From NCBI RefSeq assembly GCF_039729015.1, contig NZ_CP155792.1:144001-208000 (forward strand): 64,000 nt of DNA. The letters run 5' to 3'. The notes under the pieces are model-generated. The model did no database searches, was not told the origin of the DNA, and worked only from the letters and a program-made list of their open reading frames with translations. Each line of letters opens with the position of its first letter. Within the stretch, counting starts at the first letter, position 1. This document shows, piece after piece, positions 25,843-36,652 of the stretch. The position numbers were made by a program, and so were the translations under genes. This DNA comes from Blastococcus sp. HT6-30 (GTDB taxonomy: Bacteria > Actinomycetota > Actinomycetes > Mycobacteriales > Geodermatophilaceae).

Positions 25843-26556
25843 TCAGCGCCAGGACGCCGCGGTCTCCTCATCGAAGTACCGGGTGAAGCCGCAGGTCCAG
25901 CCGATCGGCTCCAGCGGCTCCCCGTCCCACCGGTCGGCGCCGCTGACCAGCAGCCGCGATCCGACGCCGTAGACCGGACCGCCCTCGCTGGTGGTGGAGG
26001 CACCGGGCGACGCCGGCACGGGGAGGTCCACGGTCACCGTCGCGCCCGAGCCGCCGGAGAACCACTCGTTCACGGCGAAGGTGACACCGACCAGCTCCGG
26101 GCCGGGCGAACCGGACCAGTCCGTCACGCTGGGGCCGATGCCGGTCACCACGCCGTCGAAGGAGAAGTCGCGTTCCCGCACGGCGTCGGGGCTGTACGCG
26201 ACCGCGCACGACGCAGCCGCGCCGTCGGCGAGCGGGCCCGTGCGGCCGGCGGTCGGGTCGTCGGGCAGCGGGGCCAGGGCGGCCCCGGCCGGCTCGTCCC
26301 CCTGGCCGCTCCCGCCGGGAGGTGGCTCCTCCGCGACCACCGTCGGCGCCGGCGTGGCGCCGTCGCCCGGGTCGACGACGGCGAACACCCCGCCGGTGAC
26401 CACCGCGACCCCGGCCGCCACCGCGAGCGCGGCCCCGGCGGTGCGGCGTCTCCGTGCCCGGCGGCCGGCGCGCAGCAGCTGCCCCGTCGGCGGCGGGCCC
26501 ACGGCCACCCGCCCGGCCAGCTCGTCGAGCAGCACGCTGGTCTCCCGATCGGTCAC
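25843..26556 (-). CDS. Membrane protein cotranscribed with ECF sigma factor
   Basis: 237 aa. The cytoplasmic N-terminus (about 1-37) is basic, with one TM helix at about 38-60 and a secreted C-terminal part. That part starts with a Pro/Gly-rich linker and ends in a beta-rich domain with CAVAYSPDAV, FSFDGVVTGIGP and YGVGSRLLVSG and two cysteines likely to pair (SCAVAY and WTCGF). The topology is that of an anti-sigma factor, but no zinc HxxxCxxC motif is seen. The 4-bp overlap with the sigma gene makes it the probable regulator or effector of that sigma factor. Confidence 0.82.
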   Translation of the reverse strand: MTDRETSVLLDELAGRVAVGPPPTGQLLRAGRRARRRRTAGAALAVAAGVAVVTGGVFAVVDPGDGATPAPTVVAEEPPPGGSGQGDEPAGAALAPLPDDPTAGRTGPLADGAAASCAVAYSPDAVRERDFSFDGVVTGIGPSVTDWSGSPGPELVGVTFAVNEWFSGGSGATVTVDLPVPASPGASTTSEGGPVYGVGSRLLVSGADRWDGEPLEPIGWTCGFTRYFDEETAASWR

Positions 26557-27059
26557 GATGCCCTCCCGCCGCGCAGCGCGGTGACGTCGAGGTCGGTCGA
26601 GAGCTGGGCGAGCGCGCGGGAGAGCCGGCTCTTCACCGTTCCCGGCGCGATCCTCAGCGCCTCGGCGATCTGCTGCTCGCCCAGGTGGGCGTAGTACCGC
26701 AGCACGACGACCTGGCGGTGCGGCGCGCTCAGCCGGCGCAGCGCGCGCTGGACGGCGTCGGCGTCGTCGACCTGGCCGGTGCGGTCCTCGGTGATCGCGT
26801 CGGGCACCTCGTCGGTCGGCCGCTCCCGCCACCACCGCCTGCGGTGGGAGTCGTGGTGGCAGTTGACCAGCACGCGGTACACGTAGGCGTCCCGGTTGCT
26901 CGCGCTGCTGACCTTCTCCCATGCCACGTAGCAGCGCACCAGCGCCGTCTGCACCAGGTCCTCGGCCTCGGTGCGGGTGCAGCCGAGGAGCACCGCGGAG
27001 CGGACGAGCACCGGCCAGCGCTCGTCCACGTACCGCGTGAACGCCTCGTCCCGCTCCAC
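26553..27059 (-). CDS. ECF sigma factor, SigE family of actinobacteria
   Basis: 168 aa with region 2 (about 8-75; [25 protein letters not shown]) and region 4 (about 105-158; [26 protein letters not shown] then [17 protein letters not shown]). This matches the large SigE/SigM-like family defined by RDEAFxxYVxxRWPxLLR-type N-termini. The GTG at 27059 has a ggcggaggg site. Its own promoter is readable just upstream, implying autoregulation. It overlaps the following membrane-protein gene. Confidence 0.95.
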   Translation of the reverse strand: MERDEAFTRYVDERWPVLVRSAVLLGCTRTEAEDLVQTALVRCYVAWEKVSSASNRDAYVYRVLVNCHHDSHRRRWWRERPTDEVPDAITEDRTGQVDDADAVQRALRRLSAPHRQVVVLRYYAHLGEQQIAEALRIAPGTVKSRLSRALAQLSTDLDVTALRGGRAS

Positions 27060-27092
27060 TCGCCCTCCGCCGGATCGCCCTCTGCGCAGGAT

Positions 27093-27119
27093 GACGGGTC
27101 GGGGCGGGGAAGCGGTTCC
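27093..27119 (-). promoter_or_regulatory. ECF-type promoter of the sigma operon
   Basis: On the minus strand a GGAACC (27119-27114) is followed after 17 bases by CGTC (27096-27093), the typical -35/-10 pair of ECF sigma promoters. A start of transcription near 27086 would leave a leader of about 27 nt containing the ribosome site. This suggests that the sigma factor activates its own operon. Confidence 0.6.
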
Positions 27120-27216
27120 GCCGCGCTCACACGCCGGCCGCTTCCTCTCGTGCGGGGGAGAAGGCCCTGGTCCGATCCCCGGAGCCCTCCTTCCCCGCGC
27201 GAGGGGCGTCGGGGAG

Positions 27217-28833
<1,617 letters not shown>

Positions 28834-28891
28834 GACCGGATCCTGCCAGTGACCCCGCTCACCTTCCAGCGGTAGGGGTGCGATGGTCAGG

Positions 28892-30100
28892 TCAGGGGGT
28901 GAGGACGACGGGCAGGGTCTCCAGGCCGCGGATGACGAACTCGGGGCGGCGCACCGGCTCCCCGCCCAGCTCCAGCGCCGACGTGCGATCCAGCAGCGCG
29001 CCGAACGTCGCCTGGAGCTCGACCCGGGCCAGCGGGGCGCCGATGCAGAAGTGGATGCCCGCACCGAAGGCGATGTGCGGGTTGTCGGTGCGCGTGACGT
29101 CGAGGATCTCCGGCTCGGCGAAGACGGCCGGGTCGTGGTTGGCCGCGCCCAGCAGCGCAGCGATCTTCTGCCCCTCGGCGACGGTGACGCCCCCGATCTC
29201 GACGTCGGCGGTCGCGGTGCGCTCGAACAGCTGCAGCGGCGGGTCGAAGCGCATGAGCTCCTCCAGGGCTGCGGGCAGGAGAGAGCGGTCGGCGCGCAGC
29301 CGGGCCAGCTGGTCGGGGTGGCGCAGCAGCGCCAGCATGCCGTTGCCGGTCACGTTGACCGTCGCCTCGTGGCCGGCGTTGAGCAGCAGGATGCAGGTGG
29401 TGACCAGCTCGTCCTCGGTGAGCTTGTCGCCGTCGGCGTCGCGGACGCTCACCAGGTGGCTGACCAGGTCCTCGCCAGGCTGCTGCCGGCGGTCGGCGGC
29501 CAGCTCGCGCAGGTAGGCGACGAACTCGTCGGCGGCGCGCTCGGCGTCGTCCTCCCGCTGCCGGGTGCGGTCGTACTCGTACATCTTCACGATCGCGTTC
29601 GACCACGGCCGCAGCAGCGGGCGGTCGGCCTCCGGCACGCCCAGCAGCTCCGCGATGACGGCGACGGGAAGCTGCTCGGCCATGCCGGTGAGCAGGTCGA
29701 CCGGCTCGGATCCGCCCGACCGCTCGACCAGCTCGCCGGCCAGCCGGCCGGCCAGCTCCTCGACCCAGGGCCGCAGGCGCTCCACGTGCCCGCGGGCGAA
29801 GGCGCTGGTGATCAGCCTCCGCAGCCGGGTGTGGTTCGGCGGCTCCATCTCCAGGATGGCGTTGCGGTGGATCAGGTTGAAGCTCTCGAACCGGTCGCCG
29901 GGCTCCTTGTCGGCCCAGATGCGCCCCAGCCGGCGGTCGCGCAGCACCGCGTTGGCCTCGGCGTGGGTGAACGCCAGCCACAGCCCCAGGTCCTCGTGCC
30001 ACTGCACCGGCGCCTGCGCGCGGGCCCGCGCGAAGGCCGGGTACGGATCGGCGACGAAGGACGGGGCGGTGAGGTCGAGGGAGTCGACGGCCAGGGTCAC
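28892..30100 (-). CDS. Cytochrome P450
   Basis: 402-aa soluble class I P450. The I-helix has LLNAGHEATVN (acid-alcohol pair replaced by E-T with preceding H), ExxR is ALEELMRFDPP, and the heme loop is FGAGIHFCIGAPLARVE with the thiolate cysteine at about 350. The N-terminal part includes EPPNHTRLRRLITSAF, the C-helix signature. No ferredoxin or reductase gene is adjacent. The general style is of the CYP107/CYP125-like actinobacterial enzymes, but the substrate is unknown. The GTG at 30100 gives a normal N-terminus. Confidence 0.95.
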   Translation of the reverse strand: MTLAVDSLDLTAPSFVADPYPAFARARAQAPVQWHEDLGLWLAFTHAEANAVLRDRRLGRIWADKEPGDRFESFNLIHRNAILEMEPPNHTRLRRLITSAFARGHVERLRPWVEELAGRLAGELVERSGGSEPVDLLTGMAEQLPVAVIAELLGVPEADRPLLRPWSNAIVKMYEYDRTRQREDDAERAADEFVAYLRELAADRRQQPGEDLVSHLVSVRDADGDKLTEDELVTTCILLLNAGHEATVNVTGNGMLALLRHPDQLARLRADRSLLPAALEELMRFDPPLQLFERTATADVEIGGVTVAEGQKIAALLGAANHDPAVFAEPEILDVTRTDNPHIAFGAGIHFCIGAPLARVELQATFGALLDRTSALELGGEPVRRPEFVIRGLETLPVVLTP

Positions 30101-30130
30101 GGGCTGAGCCTAGTGAGCGGACCCCCGCCC

Positions 30131-30156
30131 CCCGCCGCTCGCAGGCTCGCGGCGGG
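30131..30156. repeat. REP-like palindrome
   Basis: The palindrome cccgccgc-tcgcaggctc-gcggcggg has an 8-bp perfect stem. The core cgctcgcaSgctcgcgg recurs near 20337-20358, in weaker form near 13436-13452, and in reverse near 36609-36632. It lies between the divergent P450 and DUF5926 genes. Confidence 0.55.
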
Positions 30157-30186
30157 CCGCTGCGAGCCGCCGCATACGCTTTCCGC

Positions 30187-31119
30187 ATGGCTTCCCGCAA
30201 GCGCTCCTCCTCCGCCGCCGCCGCCGCCGAGGACGGCGTCAACCCGAAGGCCCCGTGCCCCTGCGGATCCGGCCGCCGCTACAAGCACTGCCACGGCTCC
30301 GGGTACGCGCCCGCCGTCATCCGTCCGTTCGAGGGCCTGCCCGGCGAGGCCGACTGGGTGGCGCTGCGCGAGCTGGTCCCGGCGGCGACGGCGAAGCTCA
30401 AGGCGGCCGACGGCCGCGAGCTGACCCTGGCCAGTGTCCTGCCCGGCGGCGCGCCTGCACTGGTGCGCGCGAACGGCGAGATCCTCGTCGGCTGCCAGCT
30501 GCAGACGTCGTCGGACGACGTCAGCCGGGACCTCGGCACCGCCGTCGCGGCCGCCCTGGAGGCCCCCGCCGGTGCTCCCGTGGACCCGGGCCCCATCGGC
30601 GGCGCCGGCTCGGCCGGGCCCCGGCTGCAGGAGGTCCTGGACCTGACCGCGCCGCTGGAGGTGACCGTCCACGACGACTTCGGCTTCTGGCTGGAGGGCA
30701 CCGAGCCCGGTGCCGCGGCCCGTGCGGGGCTGCAGCAGGCCAACGAGGCGATCCTGCCGACCGTCCGGCTCGAGGGGCTGGAGGCGGCCTACTGGGTGCG
30801 CCCCGGCAACGAGCGCGCGCACCTGCGCTGGGTGCGGCCGGAGAAGGAGGAGCAGCTGCTCGACGCGCTGGCCCGCCTCTCCGCGGCCGAGCAGATCCTG
30901 CTGGGGGAGGGCACGCGGTACGCCGGTGCGTTCCGCGCGCACGGGCTCGTCGTCCCGGTGTGGGACCTGCCCGCCGACATCCCCGCCGAGGAGTGGATCA
31001 CCCCGGCGACGGAGTTCCAGGCCCGGCTGGACGAGGCGCTCGCCGAGACCGCGCCGCTGACCACTGAGGAGCGCCGCGCGCGGGCCGGCCTGCTGTCCCG
31101 CCAGATCACCCTGCGCTGA
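30187..31119 (+). CDS. DUF5926 protein with SEC-C motif
   Basis: 310 aa. The N-terminal SEC-C metal-binding motif is CPCGSGRRYKHCHG (about 21-34), as at the C-terminus of SecA, where it binds zinc and ribosome or SecB. The remaining 270 residues form the conserved DUF5926 region, with RPFEGLPGEADWVALRELVPA and LEVTVHDDFGFWLEG as recognisable blocks, ending in the helix ERRARAGLLSRQITLR. It is restricted to actinobacteria as far as I know. Function is unknown; the SEC-C motif hints at ribosome or translocase contact. Confidence 0.9.
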   Translation: MASRKRSSSAAAAAEDGVNPKAPCPCGSGRRYKHCHGSGYAPAVIRPFEGLPGEADWVALRELVPAATAKLKAADGRELTLASVLPGGAPALVRANGEILVGCQLQTSSDDVSRDLGTAVAAALEAPAGAPVDPGPIGGAGSAGPRLQEVLDLTAPLEVTVHDDFGFWLEGTEPGAAARAGLQQANEAILPTVRLEGLEAAYWVRPGNERAHLRWVRPEKEEQLLDALARLSAAEQILLGEGTRYAGAFRAHGLVVPVWDLPADIPAEEWITPATEFQARLDEALAETAPLTTEERRARAGLLSRQITLR

Positions 31120-31129
31120 CCGGCCGGTC

Positions 31130-31397
31130 ATGGCCGATCGACCCACGCCCGGGACGAGCAGGCGCGACCCCCGGCCGACGCCACGGCGACCGGGGCGTTC
31201 GCGCCGCCGCCCGGCGGGGGCCGCAGCGTACTGACCTTCCTCGCCGCCACGGTGCTGCTCGTCTGCGGCGTCACCGGGGTGCTGTCGTTCTTCGGGGAGC
31301 TGCCGGCGGCTACCGGGTGCTCCTGCTGGCGGCCGCTGCGCTCGCCGCCGCCGTCCTGGTGGTGAACCTCCGGCGCGGGCGGCGCGACGCCCGCTGA
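31130..31397 (+). pseudogene. Decayed small two-helix membrane protein
   Basis: Two hydrophobic helices are visible but in different frames. One frame gives GRSVLTFLAATVLLVCGVTG (about 31211-31270) after a hydrophilic leader rich in Pro and Asp, and the next frame gives GYRVLLLAAAALAAAVLVVN then RRGRRDAR and a stop at 31397. The shift falls near 31300-31312. The only ATG (31130) is in a third frame, so at least two indels separate this from an intact gene of about 85 codons. The two halves look like a typical small actinobacterial membrane protein with an N-terminal cytoplasmic tail. Confidence 0.55.
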
Positions 31398-31418
31398 CCG
31401 TCGCGGCGGACAGGCGGC

Positions 31419-32852
31419 TCAGCTGCTGCGGATCAGGTGGCGGAAGAAGCCCGCGCCGCGGTGCAGGGCGGCCACGGAGATCCGCTCGTCGGCGGCGTGC
31501 AGCGCGGACAGCTCCTCCCGGCTCAGGTCGAAGGGCATGAACCGGTAGACGCTGTCGCTGATCTGGCTGAAGTGCCGGGCGTCGCTGGCCTGCACCATCA
31601 CGTACGGCGCGACGACGGCGTCGGGGTACGCCGCCCGGGCGGCCGAGGAGATCAGCGCGTACGCCTCGTTGTCGGTCCGTGACACCGGCGAGGGGTCGTT
31701 GCCCGAGACGACGCGGACCTCCACCGACGGGTCGTCGATCACGCGGCGCAGCCGATCCACGGTCGACTGCACCGTCTCGCCCAGCGCGATCCGGATGTTC
31801 AGGTGCGCCAGCGCCCGGGTGGCCAGCACGTTGGCGGCGCGGCTGCCCTCCAGCCGGGTGACCGCGACGGTCGTCCGCACCATGGCGCCGGCCTCCCGGC
31901 CCGCCCGGGCGAGCACCTCGGCCAGCACCGGCCGCAGCTGGGCGGCGTGCGCGAAGAGGGCGCGGTAGCCGAGCGGGGCCCGCCGGCCGACGGCGTCGAT
32001 CATGCCGAGGACGACGTCGTGCAGCCGGGCGGGGAACGGGTCCTCCTCGAGCGCCAGGATCGCCTTCGCCAGCCGCGCCGGCGCACCACCGCGGACCGGT
32101 GAGGATGCGTGCCCGCCGGCGTCGGTGGTGACCAGCTCGACGTCGAGCAGCCCCTTCTCGGCCAGCCCGACGACGGCGACCTGCCCCGGCACCCCGGGGA
32201 ACATGCCGGTCACCACGGCGCCGCCCTCGTCGATCACGGCCCAGGGCCGGATGCCGCGGGAGGTGAACGCCTCGACCGCCAGCCGCGCCCCGACGCCGGC
32301 CACCTCCTCGTCGTTGCCGAACGAGAGGTAGACGTCGCGCCGCGGGGTGAACCCGTCCGCGGCCAGCGCCTCGACCGCCTCAAGGATCGCGACCATCGAC
32401 CCCTTGTCGTCGATGGCGCCGCGGCCGTGCACGTAGCCCTCCTCGATCGAGCCGCAGAACGGGTCGCGGCTCCACTGCTGCCCGTCCACGGGGACGACGT
32501 CGTAGTGCGCCATCAGCACCAGCGGCGGCTCGTCGGTGGCGCCGCGCCAGCGGTAGAGCAGGGCACCGTCGCCCAACTGCTCCCGCTCCAGCGCCTCGTG
32601 CGTGCGCGGGTACAGCTCGGCGAGCCGGGCGCGGTAGGCCGCGAAGGCCTCCTGGTCCACCTCGGCGGGGTTCCGCGAGGAGACCGTCGGGATGCGGATC
32701 AGCTCCGCGAGGCGCCCGGCGGCGGCGTCGGCGTCCAGGCCGGCGAGGTCCACCGGGACGACGTCGCGGTCCTCGGGTCGGAAGCGGGCCACCCGCCGGG
32801 CCGTCGTGGTAGCGGTCGCCGCGGCGGCGACGGCCGCGAGGGTTCGCTTCAT
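31419..32852 (-). CDS. M20-family peptidase, PM20D1/carboxypeptidase-S-like
   Basis: 477 aa. An N-terminal hydrophobic/Ala-Thr-rich stretch (about 4-20) may be a signal or anchor. The zinc-site motifs are AHYDVVPVD, HGRGAIDDKGSM (with bridging Asp), and the catalytic acid in GNDEEVAGVGA. The dimerisation domain begins near TTDAGGHASSP, and the last ligand histidine is in SDARHFSQISD. The combination with FGNDEE and VYRFMPFDL places it with PM20D1-like enzymes, which hydrolyse or form N-acyl amino acids. Its start overlaps the MFS stop by 4 bp, so the transporter may carry its substrate or product. Confidence 0.92.
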   Translation of the reverse strand: MKRTLAAVAAAATATTTARRVARFRPEDRDVVPVDLAGLDADAAAGRLAELIRIPTVSSRNPAEVDQEAFAAYRARLAELYPRTHEALEREQLGDGALLYRWRGATDEPPLVLMAHYDVVPVDGQQWSRDPFCGSIEEGYVHGRGAIDDKGSMVAILEAVEALAADGFTPRRDVYLSFGNDEEVAGVGARLAVEAFTSRGIRPWAVIDEGGAVVTGMFPGVPGQVAVVGLAEKGLLDVELVTTDAGGHASSPVRGGAPARLAKAILALEEDPFPARLHDVVLGMIDAVGRRAPLGYRALFAHAAQLRPVLAEVLARAGREAGAMVRTTVAVTRLEGSRAANVLATRALAHLNIRIALGETVQSTVDRLRRVIDDPSVEVRVVSGNDPSPVSRTDNEAYALISSAARAAYPDAVVAPYVMVQASDARHFSQISDSVYRFMPFDLSREELSALHAADERISVAALHRGAGFFRHLIRSS

Positions 32853-34333
32853 GCCCGGAGCTCCTCAGCGGGTGCGGCGGCCGGCGGGTCGGAGAAGGCG
32901 AGCTTGGGGACGACGAGCAGCGCCAGCGCCGCGAGCAGCGCGGCCGTGCCGCAGACCACCCAGACCGTGATGTAGCCCGACAGCGACCCCGCGGTGCCGG
33001 CCGACCCATCGGGCAGCAGGGGGACGTTGGAGGCCAGCGCGATGGCGAAGGCGGCGGAGGCGAACGAGCCGCCGAGCACCTTCGTGGTGTTGGTCAGCCC
33101 GGTGGCCACCGCGGTGCGGCCGACCGGGGCCGCCGCGGCCGCAGCCGCGGGGAGCGCGGCGACCAGCGCGCCGGAGCCGAGCCCGGCGACCGCGATGCAG
33201 GCCAGCATCTGGGCGAGCGTGCCGTGGAAGGGAACGAGCAGCAGGTAGCCGATGCCGGTGAGCGTCGCGGCGCCGATCAGCGTGCGTCGGGGCGTGGTCA
33301 GCCGGCTCACCCGGGAGAACTGGCCGGCGCCGACCAGCATGGAGATCACGTACACGCCGATGACGACGGACACCTCGCTGGTGGACAGCCCCAGCCCGTA
33401 GCCGTAGACCTCCGGATCCGTGCGCGCGAAGGTCGACAGCGGGCCCTGGGCGCCGAGCACGCTGATGCCGAACAGGCCGGCGGTCAGCTGCACCGGCCAC
33501 ATCGACGAGCTGCGCAGCACCCGGAAGTCGACCAGCGGGTCGTCGCGGCGCAGCTCGTACCGCACGAACGGGACCAGCAGCAGCAGCCCCAGCGCGGTGA
33601 CCGCCCAGGGCCACACCGCGTCCTCGTTGAGGCGGACGAAGCTCAGCCCGCCGGTGATCACCAGCAGCACCAGGCTGAGCAGGGCGGCTCCGGTGGCGTC
33701 GATGCTGCCGCCGGGGCGGTCCACGCTCTCCGGCACGCGGAGGGCGACGACGGCGCAGACGCCGACGACCAGGACCAGCGGCGCGATAAGGACGAGCCAG
33801 AACGAGTCGGCGAGGCTCTGCCCGATCTGCCCGCCGGCCAGCGCCCCGACGATGGCACCGGCCTGCAGCGCGGCGACGATCAGCCCGGTCGCGCGCCGGG
33901 TCTGGCCCGCGGCGCCCGGGGTGCGGCGCGACCGGTCCCAGATCAGGGCCACCTGCAGCGGCAGCCAGACCACGTACATCCCCTGCAGCGCCCAGGCGAT
34001 CAGGAACAGCGGAAAGCTCTGGGCGAAGGCCAGCACCACCGTGGACAGCGCCACGACTGCGGCGGACCAGAGCAGCACCCGGCGGTGGCCGTGCAGGTCG
34101 CCGAGCTTCGCGAGCACCGGCACCGCGATGGCCGAGAGCATGAGCTGCGCTGCCTCGAGCCAGTTGACGTCGGCGTCGTTGACCCCGAGGTAGCGGGCGA
34201 TGTCGGTGAGCAGCGGGACGTAGTAGCCCTGCAGGACGCCGCTGGTGAACTCGACGAAGACCAGGTAGCCGACGAGCCCGCCGCCGATCCCCGCGATCCG
34301 CCCGGTCCGCCGTGCCGCCTCCGTGCGTGCCAC
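32849..34333 (-). CDS. MFS transporter, DHA2 (14-helix) type
   Basis: 494 aa with about 14 TM helices. Motif A-like KLGDLHGHRRVLLW is between TM2 and TM3, and the first helices read VFVEFTSGVLQGYYVPLLTDIARYL. The 14-helix pattern and the WLEAAQLMLSAIAVPVLAKLGD segment are those of DHA2 exporters. The start is GTG 34333 (an ATG just upstream is out of frame). It heads an operon with the overlapping M20 peptidase. Substrate unknown. Confidence 0.92.
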   Translation of the reverse strand: MARTEAARRTGRIAGIGGGLVGYLVFVEFTSGVLQGYYVPLLTDIARYLGVNDADVNWLEAAQLMLSAIAVPVLAKLGDLHGHRRVLLWSAAVVALSTVVLAFAQSFPLFLIAWALQGMYVVWLPLQVALIWDRSRRTPGAAGQTRRATGLIVAALQAGAIVGALAGGQIGQSLADSFWLVLIAPLVLVVGVCAVVALRVPESVDRPGGSIDATGAALLSLVLLVITGGLSFVRLNEDAVWPWAVTALGLLLLVPFVRYELRRDDPLVDFRVLRSSSMWPVQLTAGLFGISVLGAQGPLSTFARTDPEVYGYGLGLSTSEVSVVIGVYVISMLVGAGQFSRVSRLTTPRRTLIGAATLTGIGYLLLVPFHGTLAQMLACIAVAGLGSGALVAALPAAAAAAAPVGRTAVATGLTNTTKVLGGSFASAAFAIALASNVPLLPDGSAGTAGSLSGYITVWVVCGTAALLAALALLVVPKLAFSDPPAAAPAEELRA

Positions 34334-34460
34334 CGCATCGTCCCTTCGCCGGCGCCGGGCCCGGCGCGGGAAGTTGGGAGCGTAATGGCCCCGGTCGCCT
34401 CGGCCGCCCGCCGGTGCGAGATGTCCCCCGGTCGTCACGCGGCGGCTCGCCGGGCTGCCC

Positions 34461-35687
34461 TCAGAGCGGGGCGCGGGAGATGGGGCAGGACATGCACCGC
34501 GGGCCGCCGCGGCCGCTGCCCAGCTCGGAGCCGGCGATCCGGACGACCTCGATGCCGGCCGCCTCGAGCGCGGCGTTGGTGACGGTGTTGCGCTCGTAGG
34601 CCACCGCCAGCCGGGGCGCCAGCGCCAGGGTGTTGTTGCCGTCGTCCCACTGCTCGCGCTCGGCGGTGACCGGGTCCAGGCCGGTGTCGATGACGCGCAG
34701 CTCGTCGATCCCCATGGCGGCCGCGGCCGCGACCACGAACGGCTGCGGCCCGGTGACGGCGAGGTCGGGAGTGTCGTCGTCGGCGGCGGGGAAGCCACCG
34801 GCCGCCCGGACGGTCCAGGCGACGAGCGAGTCGGCCACCGCGGGGTACATGACCATCGCGTCGACGTCGACCATGGTGGCGATGGTGTCCAGGTGCATCG
34901 TCGCCCGCTCCTGGGCGATCGGGACCACGAGCACGGTGCGCGCCAGCCCGCGCGCGAACAGCCGGCGGGCCAGCCGCTCGGCCCCGCCGGGCGTCGTCCG
35001 CTCGCCGACACCGACCGCCACCACGCCTTCCGCGAGCAGCAGGACGTCGCCGCCCTCCAGGTGCTCCAGGTTCGAGGCGTACAGCTGCTCGGTGCCGGCG
35101 AAGCGGGGGTGGTGGGTGTAGACGGCGGCGGTGATGGTGCTCTCCCGGTGCCGGGCGGGCATCGCCAGCGACGTCACCGCCACCTCCTCGCCGATCCACA
35201 CCGACGAGTCGCGGGTGAAGAGCAGGTTGGGCAGCGGTGGGACCACGAAGTCGGAGCGGTCCATGAGCTCGTAGGCCAGCCCGTGCCCGCGCAGCTCGTC
35301 GTGGGCGACGCCGGCGATCAGCGCCGCGGCGAGGTCCTCCGGCGACAGCCGGGCCAGGTGCCGGGTGGTGTCGCGCTGCAGGGTCGCGCCCAGGCGCGGG
35401 TCGTCGACGGCGGCCCCGATCAGCTCCGCCCGTGCGGCCGGGATGGCGAGGACCTCGGCGAGCAGGGTGGCCAGGTGCAGCACCTCGACGCCGCGGTCGG
35501 TGAGCGCCTGCGCGAACGCGTCGTGCTCCTCCTGCGCGCGGGCCGCCGACGGGACGCCGTCGAAGAGGAGCTGGTCGTTGTTGCGCGGGGTCAGCCGGCG
35601 CAGCTCCGGGCCCGGGCGGTGCAGCAGCACGGTGCGCAGCGGACCTACCTCGCTGGTCGCACTCGACGGCGCGGCGGACCCGGTCAC
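34461..35687 (-). CDS. arcA: Arginine deiminase
   Basis: 408-aa enzyme hydrolysing L-arginine to citrulline and ammonia. Family blocks are [50 protein letters not shown] and the catalytic cysteine near the C-terminus in [10 protein letters not shown] (Cys398 by analogy). All catalytic acids (the two Asp in FTRD and HLDT, and His) are present. The length is normal. No arcB, arcC or arginine/ornithine antiporter gene accompanies it, so citrulline must be handled elsewhere. The GTG start lies 107 bases from the divergent SDR gene. Confidence 0.96.
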   Translation of the reverse strand: MTGSAAPSSATSEVGPLRTVLLHRPGPELRRLTPRNNDQLLFDGVPSAARAQEEHDAFAQALTDRGVEVLHLATLLAEVLAIPAARAELIGAAVDDPRLGATLQRDTTRHLARLSPEDLAAALIAGVAHDELRGHGLAYELMDRSDFVVPPLPNLLFTRDSSVWIGEEVAVTSLAMPARHRESTITAAVYTHHPRFAGTEQLYASNLEHLEGGDVLLLAEGVVAVGVGERTTPGGAERLARRLFARGLARTVLVVPIAQERATMHLDTIATMVDVDAMVMYPAVADSLVAWTVRAAGGFPAADDDTPDLAVTGPQPFVVAAAAAMGIDELRVIDTGLDPVTAEREQWDDGNNTLALAPRLAVAYERNTVTNAALEAAGIEVVRIAGSELGSGRGGPRCMSCPISRAPL

Positions 35688-35794
35688 GGTCGTCAGGCTG
35701 GCACAACCGGCTCCGGCGCCGCCCGTCGTGACCCTCGTTAGGGTGCCGGGGGCGGTGCCGACGACGGCTCCGCGACGCCGAACCGGAGGTACCC

Positions 35795-36562
35795 GTGGAC
35801 CTGTTCGACCTGACCGGCAAGGTGGCTGTGGTCACCGGTGGCACCCGCGGCATCGGCCTGATGATGGCCCGGGGGCTGCTGCAGGCGGGGGCGAGGGTCT
35901 ACCTGAGCTCCCGCAAGGCCGAGGCCGGGGACGCCGCCGTCGCGGAGCTCGCCGAGTTCGGCACCGCCGTCTCGATCCCGGCCGATCTCTCCACCGAGGC
36001 CGAATGCATCCGGCTCGCCGAGGAGGTGGGCCGCTCGGAGGAGCGGGTGCACATCCTGGTCAACAACGCCGGCGCCACCTGGGGCGAGCCGCTGGAGACC
36101 TTCCCCGAGTCGGCCTGGGACAAGCTGCTCGACCTGAACCTGAAGTCGCCCTTCTTCCTCACCCGCGCCTTCCTGCCGAAGCTCGAGGCCGCGGCGGCCG
36201 ACGGCGATCCGGCCCGCATCGTGAACGTCGGCAGCATCGACGGGCTGCACGTCAACCCGATGCCGACCTACTCCTACGCCGCGAGCAAGGCGGGGCTGCA
36301 CCACCTCACCCGCGTGCTCGCCAAGGAGCTCGGGCCCAAGGGGATCACCGTGAACGCCGTGGCCCCGGGGCCGTTCGAGTCGAAGATGATGGCCGCCACG
36401 CTCGACGCCTTCGGAGCCGAGATCGCGGCGAAGTCGCCGCTGGGTCGGATCGGCCGCCCCGACGACATGGCCGGCGTCGTCGTCTACCTGTCCTCGCGGG
36501 CCGGCGCCTACGTCACCGGCGCGGTCATCCCCGTCGACGGCGGCATCGCGACCACCGCCTAG
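35795..36562 (+). CDS. Short-chain dehydrogenase/reductase
   Basis: 255 aa, classical SDR. The cofactor loop is [13 protein letters not shown], with SSRKAEAG after strand 2 suggesting NADP(H) preference (basic residue in the right place). [10 protein letters not shown] follows strand 4; the catalytic tetrad is N (about 116), Ser in NVGSIDG, and Tyr/Lys in YSYAASKAG. The C-terminal [11 protein letters not shown] is typical of FabG-like enzymes. The GTG at 35795 has an accggaggtaccc site. Substrate unknown. Confidence 0.94.
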   Translation: MDLFDLTGKVAVVTGGTRGIGLMMARGLLQAGARVYLSSRKAEAGDAAVAELAEFGTAVSIPADLSTEAECIRLAEEVGRSEERVHILVNNAGATWGEPLETFPESAWDKLLDLNLKSPFFLTRAFLPKLEAAAADGDPARIVNVGSIDGLHVNPMPTYSYAASKAGLHHLTRVLAKELGPKGITVNAVAPGPFESKMMAATLDAFGAEIAAKSPLGRIGRPDDMAGVVVYLSSRAGAYVTGAVIPVDGGIATTA

Positions 36563-36652
36563 CGAGCGGCGGCCCCGCTGCAGCGCCCGCCGTCGGCCCC
36601 GTCCCGAGGCTCGTCCCGAGCGTGCGAGGGATGAGGAGGACGGGGTCCTCTT

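Noticed and set aside
34435..35853. Minus-strand open frame of 472 codons over arcA
   Set aside because: Same strand but different frame; Arg/Gly/Pro-rich with no domain; arcA in the adjacent frame is unambiguous.
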